From Rhizophagus clarus (taxonomy: Eukaryota; Glomeromycota; Glomeromycetes; Glomerales; Glomeraceae), in assembly GCA_015698045.1 (NCBI GenBank), contig BLAL01000274.1, forward strand, positions 992,001 to 1,056,000: a DNA stretch of 64,000 bases, written 5' to 3'. Each line of letters begins with the position of its first letter. Position 1 is the first letter of the stretch. Shown here one piece after another: positions 1-12,480 of the stretch. The notes under the pieces were generated by a model. That model saw nothing but the letters and a program-made list of their open reading frames with translations, ran no database searches and was not told the DNA's origin. Position numbers and translations under genes: made by a program.

Positions 1-471
1 AAAATTGGTAAGCTCATGAGAAAAATTGCGGAAAAAAATATTGATCCAGACCCGAAAAGAATTATAGAACGAAGCAATGAGTTAATCAGGAAATGGAAAT
101 GCTTGTTGGAAACACCTACTCATGAAGGATCTGATGGGGAAACATCACCTAAAACAGTTACTCAAATTGAAAGTGAATCACCAAATCGAGAAGCTGTTCA
201 TAATGAAGAAAGCAGTCAGCCTTTGCCTGGTGAACAAGAAAAAACTGATTGCAAAAATGATAATGTCGATAATAATAATGTGAAGGAGGATAAAGAAAGA
301 ATCCCATCAATTATGGATGTCGACGAAATCAATGATATTCAACCAGAGATTGGAGAGGAAAAACAGATAATTGAAAGAGATAACATTGTCACAAACGGAT
401 CCTCACTTAACAAACAAGAAGTGAACAGTCATGAAAAGGAAGATTTTAATAATAAAACTTCTGAATTGTGA
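1..471 (+). CDS. 3' end of a gene with a TFIIS N-terminal-type domain (partial)
   Basis: The reading frame is open from the first base, so the gene begins outside the window. The first 37 or so residues (KIGKLMRKI, then ERSNELIRKWK) look like the last helices of the TFIIS N-terminal / LEDGF-type helical bundle, where a conserved Trp-Lys closes the domain. Such domains bind transcription elongation and chromatin factors in the nucleus. The remaining 110 or so residues are an acidic, Asn/Glu-rich, low-complexity tail, probably disordered. The frame ends in TGA at 469-471, followed by an A/T-rich 3' region. Which member of the family this is (elongation factor, Iws1-like, BAH-TFIIS protein) cannot be told from the tail. 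The domain call is inference from the motif; the open frame is directly seen. Confidence 0.6.
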   Translation, partial: KIGKLMRKIAEKNIDPDPKRIIERSNELIRKWKCLLETPTHEGSDGETSPKTVTQIESESPNREAVHNEESSQPLPGEQEKTDCKNDNVDNNNVKEDKERIPSIMDVDEINDIQPEIGEEKQIIERDNIVTNGSSLNKQEVNSHEKEDFNNKTSEL

Positions 472-855
472 ATCGTGAATTGTGAATACATTTTTATTTG
501 CATAGGATATATTCTTATAGGTTTAAATAACACAAAAAAACTATGTTTCTAATCTTTCTATTCTTTTGTTATTTTTCTTTTTTTTGCAATCAAAATTTTT
601 TTTTAGCTTTTATATGTCTTATTGTTTTTGAAAGTTGCTGTAAATATTTAAATAGATTAAGCAGAGAATGTTACGATCAAATAATATTTTGAAAAAAAAA
701 AGTTCCGAATTTATTTGTCTGATTTTATTCGATGAAATAAATTTTTTCTTTAAAAAAAAATCGTGGCAGCGTTGTGGCATCACGTTTTCACATAGATGTT
801 ACACAAGATTATAAAAAAAATTATAAATGGTTTTCTTGCCAGCCAATCTTTCAAT
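472..855. other. Intergenic region between the TFIIS-type gene and Tom70
   Basis: This AT-rich stretch holds the 3' untranslated part of the upstream gene and the promoter side of Tom70. Poly-T and poly-A runs are common. An in-frame ATG at 796 lies 20 codons upstream of the Tom70 start chosen here. No further gene is visible. Confidence 0.5.
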
Positions 856-3302
856 ATGTCTAAGCTTACGACTTCTAATGTCGCGTCAAATCAGACAATG
901 TCTGAACCAAAGTCATCAGTTGTAAGGTCTGTTAAAGACTATCTCGCAAGTAAGGATTATAGGTTAATTATTGCTGGCTCGGTAACAGTGATTGTGGTTG
1001 GAGTTGGCCTCTATTATCTTTGGTCTCCCAAACCTCCAAAGACAAAATCACGTCCAAAAAGAAGAACTTCGAGACCCGCTGGAAATGCAGACGCTGGTAC
1101 AAGTCTGATAGAGCTTAATCACCTTAGGTTTTGGAATTTGATATACAAGTAACCTACTTGATCTTCAACTTATTACAGGAAAAAATAGAGGAGGTAGAAC
1201 TAGGGAGGAACCTGAAACCGAAGATTTCGAAAATTATACTTATGAGCAAATTAATGTTTTACCTATGGAGGTGATTAGGATGTTATTTGATAATAAATAA
1301 TCATCTTTTCCAAAAAAAAAAAAAAATTATTAACGTCTTATATTATCTATAAAGAAACGCGTCACAGCCTCACAAACACTCAAAAGTCGAGGAAATATAG
1401 CGTTCGGGCAAAACAATTATCAAAAGGCCATAGCACTTTATACGAAAGCGATTGCTTTTAATCAGGACCCAGTATTTTACAGTAACCGAGCTGCATGTTA
1501 CTATAACACAAATGAATATGCGAGAGTTATCGAGGATTGCAATAATGCGTTGCAAATGGATCCTCTATATGTGAAAGCATTAAATAGACGCGCTATGGCG
1601 TACGAACAAACTTCTCGTTATGAGGAATCTTTACATGGTAAGTAAACAACATATTTTTTATGTAATTTAAACACATAAGCTTCATAATCTTTAACGTTTC
1701 TAATATCTTTATTCCTTTCAAATTTTAAAATAGATTTTACTGCAGTTTGTATAATTGGAGAGTTCAGGAATGAGAATGCTACAGCATCTATTGACCGACT
1801 TTTAAAAAAAGTCGCTAGTATCAAAGCTAAGCAAATTATTCAGGTAAATCAAATAATATATATTCTGTGTTGATTTTTGGTGCGTAACAGTTTGATTTGA
1901 ATTTTATATTAATACAGAATCGTGTAAAACGACTTCCGTCAACAAAATTCATATCTTCATATATGGAGGCATTCCGCAAAGGTTTTTATTTGAATTATAT
2001 TATTTTTTTTAATTTCTTTAATTATTTAAAAAATTTTTTTCTTTATCCCAGTAAGGCCTTATGTGGTTGATAATGAGCAAGAAGGAGATAAATTTTATAA
2101 CGCCGCGGAAAATTTTTTAAATGAAGAACGATATGAAGAAGCAATGAAGGAGTACGGAAAAGCCATAGATGCTGGTTGTTCCTATATGGCTGAAGCCCTC
2201 AATATGAGAGGTACCTTCACTTATTTAATGGGTGATTCTCAGGGTGCTTTGGAAGATTTCAAAAAGGCACTTGAAATCAAACCTGATTATGTTCAAATAT
2301 ATGTAAAACGTGCTACAATTTACATGGAACAAGGTAGTATAGAAATTTTTGATTTTTTTTTTTGTAATGAAGCATAAACTTATAAGGGGCTTTACAGATA
2401 ACGCTGATCTCGCATATCGAGAGTTTGATGAAGCTATTAAAATCGACCCAAATGATCCAGACATATATTATCACAGGTTTTTTTTTTTCATTCTATCTTT
2501 ATTATGTGTATATTTATATATAATTTTATTAACTTATATTATTTACGTAATAATATCAGAGGACAAGGTATGTGTGTAATTATCAATTTGAACTTGATAA
2601 CAGCATAATAATTTAATGATTATTTTTGGATGTTTAGTATATTTCCTCAATAGTATGTTTGACAAGGCAGTTGATGAATATCAGCGTAGAATTGAACTTG
2701 ACCCAGATTTTGTTTACGCGTATATTCAACTTGCAATAGCCCAATATAAAAATGGGTCTGTCGCAGAAGGAATTAAAACTTGTCGACTAGGACTTCAAAA
2801 ATTTATCCAGTCGGCCGAGATGCATAATTATTACGGTGAACTTCTTGCCGATCAAAAGAAGATTGATGAAGCCATGGAGCAATTTGACAAAGCTATTGAA
2901 TTACAAAACGGAAATTTTGCATTACCTTTCGTTAACAAAGCAATGCTCTGTTTCCATGTTAAGAATGACCACGCTCAAGCTGAAGAATTTTGCCGTAAAG
3001 CTTTGGAAAGTAAGTACAATTGGATTTTCTTATTCTATAGTGAGCGGACTAACAATAAGTGTTTATTAATTTCAAAAGTTGAGCCAGAAAGCGATATTGC
3101 AAACACGATCATGAGTGAGATTCTGCTTGCCAGAGGAAACTTGGAGGAAGCACTACAATATCTTGAAAAGTACCAAGAGGTTGCACGAACAGAAACTGAA
3201 CTTCAAGGTATTCTGGAGTATGCAGAAGCTGCACGATCTCATATTGCTTTTAAACGAAGATATCCGCAACATGCTAATCGTGCTTCTTCACTTGCTCGGT
3301 AA
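856..3302 (+). CDS. TOM70: Mitochondrial import receptor Tom70 (10 exons)
   Basis: Tom70 sits in the mitochondrial outer membrane and receives Hsp70/Hsp90-bound preproteins. The predicted exons are 856-1096, 1179-1270, 1355-1637, 1734-1843, 1918-1981, 2052-2333, 2398-2476, 2560-2567, 2638-3009 and 3079-3302. They total 1755 bases, a whole number of codons, giving 584 residues, close to the usual size. Residues 35-56 or so form the single N-terminal membrane anchor (LIIAGSVTVIVVGVGLYYLW), followed by a basic stretch. TPR repeats follow: the clamp-type SRGNIAFGQNNYQKAI and SNRAACYYN, then the Tom70 core segment FRNENATASIDRLLKKVA, then TPRs to the C-terminus (IELDPDFVYAYIQLAIAQYK). All introns are GT-AG and 64-96 bases long. 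Exon 8 is only 8 bases. The last intron (69 bases) is in frame and lacks a stop, so its retention would add 23 residues. The start at 856 fits a short pre-anchor segment; 796 is an alternative start adding 20 residues. Confidence 0.93.
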
Positions 3303-4868
3303 AAAATTAATTTCACATTTACGTATTATTATTTTTCTTTTTAAATCCGCAGTGTTATTAACAAGCACTATATGTAAACTAAAAAAAAAATTATTATATT
3401 AAAATTAGTAAATTTGCTAAATTGTTAAATAAATATGGTTACTCCGAAAGAGGTGACCTTTTATCGAAAAACTTTCAGATACCAACAAATATTATTACAC
3501 ACGTAATTTATAATGTTCATAACGTCAAATTAACTGATGTTGTAAATGTAAAACAGTTTTATCAATCTGTTTTTTATTATTATTGAAATCATGTTTATTT
3601 AAACCTTGCATTATTAATTTTTTTAGGAGCTGAAAAATTAAATGTAATCTAATGATTTTAAAACTTTAAAAATAACTCATTATCTTTTTTTTTTTGCAAA
3701 GTAGTGCAATTCGTGAGTTTATTAGTTATATAAAAGTACAGAAATATATCTGTTAAATATGTGTAATTAATTTATTAAATCTCTAAATCAGTCTCCTTTA
3801 CTTCTGTGCCTTACCATCACCCTTTTTATAGTAATTATTGTATAGGATCATTATATCATCTGAAAAAATAACTTGTTGTTTATTAATAATTATAGATGAT
3901 TTTGTTAATAGTGATAGCTTTATAATCAATATTCTTACTAGTAGATTTTAATAATATAATATTCAAACTTATGGCATAATAGCAAAAAAATGTAAATAAA
4001 AAGTATACTGAAAATATGTTATTATATTATAATAAATAAAAAAAAAAGCATTATTATACTTATTGATTTTTTTAATTTAAATTAAATATTTAATATAATA
4101 TATATATATATATTTCTTAAATGGTAATGCAGGCAAATTTGCCTGCAATTTCTTAAAAAAGATTATACTTAAACATAAAGTTTATTAATATAATTCAGAT
4201 TATTCTACAATTTTACAGTCATATTAATCTATATTTTTATTATTAATTGTATAATTAAATATATGACTATTATTTATTATAAAATATTTTAATATATTTT
4301 TTTTATTTTATTATAAAACTTTGCATTCTAATAGATAAAATAAAAATAATGAAATTCAAATTTACATTTTTATTATAAATTTATAAAAATAATTCTTTGT
4401 TTAGGATTCTATTTAAAGTCAAAATTTTATTTTTAAATATTGATAAAAATTATATTAATAAATATTATTACCTATAATAAATTCTATATATTTTATTAAA
4501 CTTTAATATAATTACAATCAATTTTCAATAAAATTGTTAACTATTAAGATTAAAGTATAAAATTTTTCAAAATTTTTGGCTATTTTAAAATTATAATATT
4601 TTACTAATAGTTAAGCTTTTATGATTAATAAATACTGTAAACTGAATCTTAAATATTTCTTCAGATTTTTAGATGATCTAATAAGGTAATATTATTTCAT
4701 TTGGCCAGTACATTATAAATATAAATTTGTAATTTTTTCTGATTAGTATTATATATATACTTTTATTTTTAAAAAAATTTTTATGTTTATATTAATATAT
4801 AGAAAAATGTTATTTGTGATTCCAATTACCATAGCAATTCTGTTATCACATGAGCAAACAAATTTTGA
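3303..4868. other. AT-rich intergenic region downstream of Tom70
   Basis: Extremely AT-rich, with AATAAA-like signals just after the Tom70 stop and a TA dinucleotide run near 4100-4111. No coding frame worth calling is visible. The only distinct structure is the short piggyBac-end-like palindrome at 4117-4156. Confidence 0.6.
4117..4156. repeat. Solo piggyBac terminal repeat flanked by TTAA
   Basis: TTAA (4117-4120) is followed by ATGGTAATGCAGGCAAATTT and the palindromic completion GCCTGCAAT, then TTAA again at 4153-4156. The same core, including the AGGCAAATTT palindrome, forms both ends of the piggyBac element at 28777-31762. It is therefore probably a remnant of, or a minimal derivative from, an end of that family. 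A chance palindrome is unlikely given the match in order and the TTAA on both sides. Confidence 0.6.
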
Positions 4869-5408
4869 TTGCACTAGTCAAAAAAGGAATATTCGGCCTC
4901 CAAAAAATCTGAATTCAGCCAATTTTTAAAAAAATTAACCTACATCGGGAAATTTTTTTAGGGGATATATATCGATGGATAGGTCACATGATATATATCG
5001 ATAATAATCGGACTCGTCAAGTAGTATCGATGTGGGTAAATGATGACAAATTATCAGAATTTAACTAAAATGATAAATATCGATAAAGATGTATATCGAT
5101 GGAAAGGTCACATGATATCTATCGATAATAATCAGACTTGTCGAGTAGTATCGATATGGAAAAGATGATTACTTATCAGAATTAAGCCTAAATGATAAAA
5201 GTCGAGAAAATTTCATACGATAAAAATCAAGAAAATTCAAACAATAAATATTGAAAATATTTATTGCGATTACTAACGTAAATTTATTTATTTATTTATA
5301 ATAATAAAATTCATAATAAAATTCATAATGATAATAATTATAATTAATTATAAAATATTAGTATGCCACCTTAAAATAAAACATCACTTTCCAACCTATG
5401 AATAATTG

Positions 5409-7224
5409 CTAATCATCATAAAACAAGTCGTCATGCAACGTCATTAATATAGTATCATCACCTCTGAGAATTACATCTGTTTCCTCCTTCTCTTCAAAAG
5501 CGCCTATTTTCAGGATTTCCAGAATTTCTTCCCTCAATATCTCCTGCGTGTCATGTATAGTAAAACCTCCTTTTTTTTGAATAAATCCTAATAAAGTATT
5601 AATTCGAATTTTATCTAACTGAATAGATTTCAAATTATATAAATTGGTTTAAATAACAGCCACATACCTTAAATTTTCAATATCGTCGTTCTAAAGGTTT
5701 TTTTCTGCACTCTACGTCGGGATAGCTAGGATTCAATACTATATCGCATATCGCTGACGTATAAATATAGATATTCTAAAATGACTCATCGGTATCAGAT
5801 ATTACAGAAAATGTGAGTTTTGTTATATTTTTGATTACATTATCGTTATCATCATATAACTTATTATAACACTCTTTAACTTGTGGTAAATTTTTCCAGC
5901 TCGTTATATCTTGCAGGCTTTTTCATTTATTATCACTTATTGATTGTAGACCGAATTCCTTAAAAATAGCGCTTTTCACTGCTGTGACGTGTACTCCTCT
6001 CATATCTTTCATTTTTTGCATGAGCTATAAAAGAAAATAAAAAATCCATAATGATAATCGAAAAATTTAAATTAAACACAACAGTTATGATTACGATTAT
6101 TAATGATAATCATCATAGAATGATGGCGTCCTAAAAATGCGTTCATTCACTCTCTATAGCCTACTTCACGAAGATAATCAGGATGATGTTGATTTAGCCA
6201 ATTTTCAAGCTCCAACTTAAAATTTTCAAAGGTAGGCCACATATTGTCTGGAAAGGATTTATTGCACACCGAATTATAACCTTCCTATATTAGTGTGTGA
6301 TAATAAATAATTGCAATTATGTTGTGATTTAGTGACAGATGGTATAAGAGAGAATAGCACCAGGTTTTCGTTAGAAACTTACATTGAAGACGTTTTCGCT
6401 TAGATCAATTTTTTTCTTTTTCTCATTTTGCAACTTAATCTGGTTCTGGATCCATTTGACTTTCTCGAGTGTCTCTTTATGTAATTTATATAGAGCTCGT
6501 ATTTGCCTACCTTGTTTTATAAGCATGTTCTCGCAACTTTTTCTGCTTTTAGGAGGTTGGATATTGATCTCTGGTGTTTCTTCTGCAGTTGTAGTTGACG
6601 AGCTTTTTCCATGCTCAACAGCTGGCATGGTCAGCCTACTGCGCTGTACATTTTTTCTATTTGTTTCTGGTACAAGCGTTTCAGAATGTTCATCGCCAGC
6701 TGACGTTAATGTATTAACCCAGTAAATTGTATTAGGTGTAATAGATGTAAACTGAAATGAAATGTCGACAATTTTCGAGTCTAGAAATTATCACTTACTT
6801 TGCTTTGATTGTCTGCCGTATGTTTTGAGTTTTTTAGAAATATATTTCTTTATCCTTCGAGTATTATCTAAAAAATAAATGATTGATTATGAAAGGTTTA
6901 TTAACATAATATCTAATAAATCATAATAAATATATATGGATCATTACCTTCTGCTAGTGGTATAGTTTGCGAAGATTCCGCTACTACTTCCATTTCTTCT
7001 TGATCACTATCTGATCCCTGGTTACTAGTATCTGATTTTTTGGCTGTCTCTTTAGCTTGTAAACTAATAGTATCTGATTCTTTAGCAGACTCTTTAGCTT
7101 GCGAAGTATCTTTCTGCTTTACAATTTTTCTTGGGCCTTCTTGTTCATTATTATATTCGTTATTTGATTCCTGAGACTGTTTATCTTTGTTAGCTCTAGT
7201 GGAATATTTTCGTTTTTTTGGCAT
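5409..7224 (-). pseudogene. Accessory gene of the Plavaka-type element
   Basis: I do not recognise this protein. Read on the minus strand from 7224, it starts with a basic MPKKRKYSTRANK stretch (nuclear-signal-like), then a Ser/Glu/Lys-rich region with the repeated words AKESDT and AKETAKKSDT. A next exon (around 6371-6720) has a predicted coiled-coil segment (RALYKLHKETLEKVKWIQNQ) and ends at a good GTAAGT donor near 6384. Another (about 6130-6285) reads NMWPTFENFKLELENWLNQ. A final part ends at 5409. Stops interrupt the later exons. It is divergent from the transposase and lies inside the same inverted repeats, so a role in transposition (DNA binding or a partner of the transposase) is a guess from position only. 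Confidence 0.45.
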
Positions 7225-7499
7225 TTTTTTAAAAAAGGTTTGAAACAAATTAGTAAAAAAAGAAAGATATAAATGGTTAGACTAAAGAAGAGCGAAGAAA
7301 AATTTAGTATAAAGTGGAAAAAGGAGCAAACGAAAAAGGATTGAAGAAGAAGCAGATGAAAAAGGATTGAAGAAGAAGCGGACGAAAAAGGATTGAAGAA
7401 GATTTGAATGTAAAATCAGAGATAAAAAAGTTTAAAAAAAAGGTTGGAAAAGTATCCTATATATAAACTTTTCTAAAGTTTGATAAACTATTTAGATCA

Positions 7500-8060
7500 G
7501 TAAAACTCGATGTGACGCATAAATAATTATAATGCATACTAATTAAATTATTATAGCGATGCGTTATTAATTGTAATGCATAATTAAAATATTATAACGA
7601 TGCATATTAGTTAATTGTACTCAAAATTAAATAGATTAAACAAGGGATAACGACGCATATTAGTTAATTGTACTCAAAATTAAATGGATTAAACAAGGGA
7701 TAATGACGCATGTTAGTTAATTGTATTCAAAATTAAATGGATTAAACAAGAGATAATGATGCATATTAGTTAATTGTACTCAAAATTAAATGGATTAAAC
7801 AAGGGATAATGACGTATATTAGTTAATTGTACTCTAAAATTAAATAAATTCGAGGGATAACGATGCATATTAATTATTTGTAAATAAATTTGAGGGATAC
7901 GGTAACAATGCATATTAGTGTTAATTGTACTTTAAAATTAAATAAATTTAAGGGATAACAATATATATTGTTAATTGTAAATAAATTTGAGGGATAACGA
8001 TGCATATTAATTATTTATAAATAAATTCATGGGATACGGTAACAATGCACATTAGTTAAT
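7500..8060. repeat. Minisatellite between the divergent genes of the Plavaka element
   Basis: Imperfect tandem copies of a unit of roughly 56-60 bases. The shared words are GATAATGACGCATATTAGTT, TTGTACTCAAAATTAAAT and TTAAACAAGGG. Copies in the middle are the most alike; those after about 7850 are shorter and degraded. The array fills the space between the accessory gene and the transposase, where a two-way promoter would be expected. Confidence 0.75.
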
Positions 8061-8431
8061 TGAAGATATTCAATCATAGTAGTAAATGGTATCGATCTCT
8101 TTCAATTACTCAAAATTAAATAAATTATTTGAAAATTTAACAATACAAAATAATACAATTAATCGAGATATAACGATGTATATTTAATTGTTGTACTCAA
8201 AAATTAAATAGATCAACAATACAATTAAGAAAAGTCTAAAAATATCTGTATTGTTTACTAATAAAACTGATCATTGTCTACTACTAGTAAAGCTGAAATA
8301 ATGAAATATATATATTACATCGTTTTTTGGTTTTGTTCAGGCAATAAATTCTGTTTTTACTAGTTTTGTTCAGGCAACAAATTCACTTTCATAAAATTTG
8401 GTTCCATTTACTATCGCTAAAATCACTCAAA

Positions 8432-11400
8432 ATGACCTATAAATGTTCATATTGTTCATGTACTTTTTCGTCAACTTATGCATTAAAATGACATATTTCG
8501 GACAAGCATCAATATATTGACGAAGATGAAGAAGTAACCTTTCAATCAAACATGCCACATGAAGAACCTGATCTCTGGGATGATGATGATAAAGAAGTAT
8601 TAAAAGTGCCATATCATGAAGAATCCAGTCTCTGTGATGATGATCTTTCAATGAAAGATGACGAATCTGAATCAAAAATAACATTAGAACAACCCGTAGA
8701 ATCTCATGAAAATTTACAAATTTCTGAAGAGTCGGATGAGAAAAGTGGGGAATTTGATGACAACGATGAGTCAGATGAGGAAAGTGGTGAATTTGATGAC
8801 AACGATAATGAGGATAATGAAGTTGACTTAACATAATCGTTATCTATCGATGCTGAAGATTTTTGTGAGACCACACTAGATGATGCAATAAGAGACAAAA
8901 CACATCCACCTAACACTGAATGGCTGAACGATATTTATCGTGAATTCATGGAAATTGTTATGGAATATCAATTATCTAATTCTTGCGGTGATAGGATAAT
9001 TAAGTTAATCAATAAAAGTAGACAAGAGGCCGAAAAAAACCCATTACCAATAAATACTAAGGAAGGTCGTAGATTTCTTGATGTTAATGAATTTCCTTAT
9101 ATGAAATTCAAAAAAGTCCTTATTACAAAATTCCAGGATAAAGATTATTCTTTTTATTATCAACTGATAATTCATGGAATTAAAGTTCTGCTTCTTCAAT
9201 CTGAAATGAATGAAGAATTTGTTTTTAAGTATAAAAATCACAATACATATCCGCCGATTTTTGGAATTAACAAAATTAGCCTAAATTAAGGAATTTGATG
9301 ATAATTAGATAAAAATTAAGTTAAATAAGTTTCACAAAAAGGATCACTTTTGTGCTACATGATCATATGACACAAATATCGAGAAATTACTTCAACAAAA
9401 GTAGCGTTAAAAAATTTTTTTCTTTCGTAAACTCCATATTAAACTCCTCATCAACTTCCCCATCAAACTTTTCCGCCAGTTTTTACATTATGTAAGTTGA
9501 GAATTTTGGCAAGTATATTAGTAGTTATTTTACATTAAATATAACTTGGAGCTATTTTTTTATTTTTTTTTCAATAGTTTATAAAAAAAAATTTATTTAG
9601 GCAGCAAAATTATTCAAAAATAATCTTTCAATAAATAAATAATTCTAAGATTAATAACGATGTTTTAGTGAATTTAAATTATATATTGATTAGTTTATTT
9701 AGTTAAAATCTATTTGATATTCGTTATTAATTATTTTTCAATCAATTTTTTTTCGTTAAATCATTATTCTGGTGCTTATTCTTACTTTTTTTTTAAATAA
9801 ACTAATTTTATAATATTTTTATTCCTTTTTTTAGAAATTTCTTCTACTGGTTTCAGGTTAAAGAGGTAAATTTTTTTGGAAAAGGTCTTAAAAGTTTTTT
9901 TAAGTATTTTTTGGCTTATTTTTTTTTATGTAGAGACGGTTTTGATCGATTTTAATCAGTACTGCGCCACATAATTGATGATTGGCAAATTTCTCAAATT
10001 GGCGCATATAACATTGATTAGGACTTATGGTGAACAATTCGAAAGTAATTGGTGGTATATCACAGAAAATAAAATTCCTGTTAATAACAAATTATTATTG
10101 ATAATAATCTACGCCGATTCCACAACTTGTGATCATCTGGGCAAAACTTCTGAACATCCTATATATATTTCACTCAGAAATATACCAAATTGGCAGCGAA
10201 ATAAACCTAACGCTAAAGTACTTGTTGGTTATTTGCCAAAATTGAAAGCAAAAGATAATACTACAAGGAATTCTGAGTCTTTCTAAAGATTACAGAGACT
10301 CATTTTTCAGAGATGTCTCTGAATATTATTATCACCGATAATGAATCAAAATGACATGTATTTAGTTGTTCAAAATAAAATACATCCATTTACACCAAAA
10401 TTATCAGTTATCCTTGTTGATATGGCAGAAGCAGGAGCATTTACCGCAACATATCTTCCATCAACTTCTAAATAATCATGTTATTATTGCTTGATAAATA
10501 ACGAAGATCTTAATAATATGGCATTATCTCATATTGATTTACAAACTCCAGAAAAAATGAAACTAACTATTAGTGAGAATCAAGCAAGTGAATTTTTGAT
10601 TCATAAGGAGTTTAATTATTTTTGGGATTTTGACGATTTTAATATTTATGAGGCGACTGCTCCAGATCGTATGCATTTACTCGACCTTGGAGTAATAAAG
10701 TATCTCATAGAATTTACTCGTAAATTGTTACACTGAAAGGTCAGTAATAGAGCAGTAAAAGATATAGACCACAGATTGTGCGCAATCCCATGATATTTAA
10801 GCTTAATAATATTAAAAAACGGATTGGAAAATATATCTAAATTTACTGCCAATGATTATCGTAATATAATAAAAGTGATTATTTTCGTTATAGATAATTT
10901 ATACGATGATTATAAAGAAGGTGGAATACCATGTAAGAGACTGTGCAACATTTTTCATAAATATTTGGTAATGTATATGAAGTTGCGTCAGGAGTCATAG
11001 ACGGATACCAAGTTAACAGAATTAGAGGTAAATATCGATTATTAATTCTAAGCTAAATCTTTAATTAGTATTTAATTTCAGTTTTTTAAAAATTTATTAC
11101 TACTATTACTAGACGTTAATAACTGAATTCTGTCAAGAATTTGTAACGATATTTGCCGAATATTCTCCAAGTCGCTGTAAAATACCTAAACTTCACGTGC
11201 TTCGTTATCATGTAATTCTGTCAATTTGACTTTATGGTTTGATGAATGGGATGTCAATAGAAACATATGAAACTTTGCATAAGAAGAGCGTTAAAACTCC
11301 ATATCAAATGACAAATAAAAGAAATTATATTCCACAAATGTGAACTACGATAATGTTATATGATCTGTTTCGTCATAATCTATTTTAATCGATTAATTTA

Positions 11401-12083
11401 AATTTGATACGATAGGTGTGACGTCAATATTTAGCCTTGAAACAAAAAAAACTTACGATAAGAAGATCTAGTGGATTTCGAAATCTTTTATAGGAGTTCA
11501 AATTTACTGAAATTGAAACAACAGTTTCTAAAATAAAACAAGACACCGATATCCATCATCTGTATAAAGAAGGGTTTGATAACCTTCATGCAGGTTTTGA
11601 AGAGTTTTTAACGGAAAATAAGTTAGAATATGATTATGAATTTGGGCATTTTAAAATATATTCTAGTGTAGCTGTTGAATCAACTGATATTATTCGAACA
11701 GCAGGAACCTTTTATGGTAATGAATGGTTCAGTGATGTAGTAGTCTCTTCTGAAGAAACTGCGTGGTATGGAAAGGTATGATATGCTTAAAATTTTTTAT
11801 TAAGATTTTTGTCATGATGATATGTTATTAACTGAATTAAATTTAGGCACTTTTATTATTGGAATTTTCTGCAAAAGGTTTAAAAGAGCCAGTAAATCTT
11901 GCTTTGTTACGATGGCATGAAGAAGTACAAGAAGAAGAGATTATATACGACTGTCCAAGATTATGGCTAACTGATCAATATACATGTGTTTACTTAGATT
12001 CGGTTAATATGCCAGTTCACATTATACCAAGAAATAACTGTAAAATGAATATTTTGTTAATACGTATATTTTTTAAGGTGTAA
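8432..12083 (+). pseudogene. Plavaka-like transposase
   Basis: The product starts with a C2H2 zinc finger (MTYKCSYCSCTFSS, with the two His near 8490-8510) and an acidic linker. Next come NEWLNDIYREFMEI, the YADSTTCDHLGKTSEHPIYI region with its catalytic-type Asp (about 10113-10170), RNIPNWQRNKPNAKVLVGYL, then APDRMHLLDLGVIKYL (about 10656-10710), and IPKLHVLRYHVI. The C-terminal module reads AGTFYGNEWFSDVVVSSEE then YGK followed by a GT donor near 11776, resuming at 11847. These blocks, in this order, match the Plavaka family of the CACTA group. The frame has several stops: TGA at 8489-8491 inside the finger, where an Arg or Trp is usual, and TAA at 8834-8836, with the same frame continuing to 9289. 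A stretch at 9290-9960 has no similarity I can see and may be an insertion. It is almost certainly dead. Confidence 0.75.
9290..9960. other. Non-coding stretch inside the Plavaka transposase gene
   Basis: AT-rich with long T runs, sitting between two recognisable blocks of the transposase. It is too long for the introns seen elsewhere in the window (64-120 bases), so it may hold an unrecognised insertion plus an intron. I see no clear terminal repeats. Confidence 0.4.
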
Positions 12084-12159
12084 AATGAAATTAGATTAAT
12101 ATTCTTAGTATTCATTTGTATATGAGTGCGTTTTATGATTTATTAATGAAATAATAAAT

Positions 12160-12480
12160 AATGGATTTAACTTGATTATTTTTGATAATTATCAAATATC
12201 GCAAATCATTGTTAAGATTATTTTTGATAATTGTCAATATCGCAAATCATCGTTGAGATTATTTTTGATAATTGTCAATATTGCAAATCATTGTTGAGAT
12301 TATTTTCGATAATTGTCAATATCGCAAATTATCAGTGCGATTATTTTTGATAACTGTCGACATCGCAAATTATCAGTGTGATTATTTTTGATAATTGCCA
12401 ACATCGCAAATCATTGTTGAGATTATTTTCGATAATTGTCAATATCACAAATTATCAGTATGATTATTTTAGAAAAAGTT
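12160..12480. repeat. Subterminal tandem repeat of the Plavaka element
   Basis: About six imperfect copies of a unit of roughly 50 bases containing GATTATTTTTGATAATTGTC and AATATCGCAAATCATTGTTG. It lies between the transposase 3' end and the right inverted repeat. The TATCGCAAAT and GATAATTGTC words resemble the ATCGATAA motifs of the ends, so it may be a transposase-binding array. Confidence 0.7.

Noticed and set aside
2225-2464. Minus-strand frame across Tom70 exons 6 and 7
   Set aside because: Shadow of the Tom70 coding sequence on the other strand.
8427-8834. Minus-strand His-rich frame
   Set aside because: Antisense shadow of the acidic linker of the Plavaka transposase.
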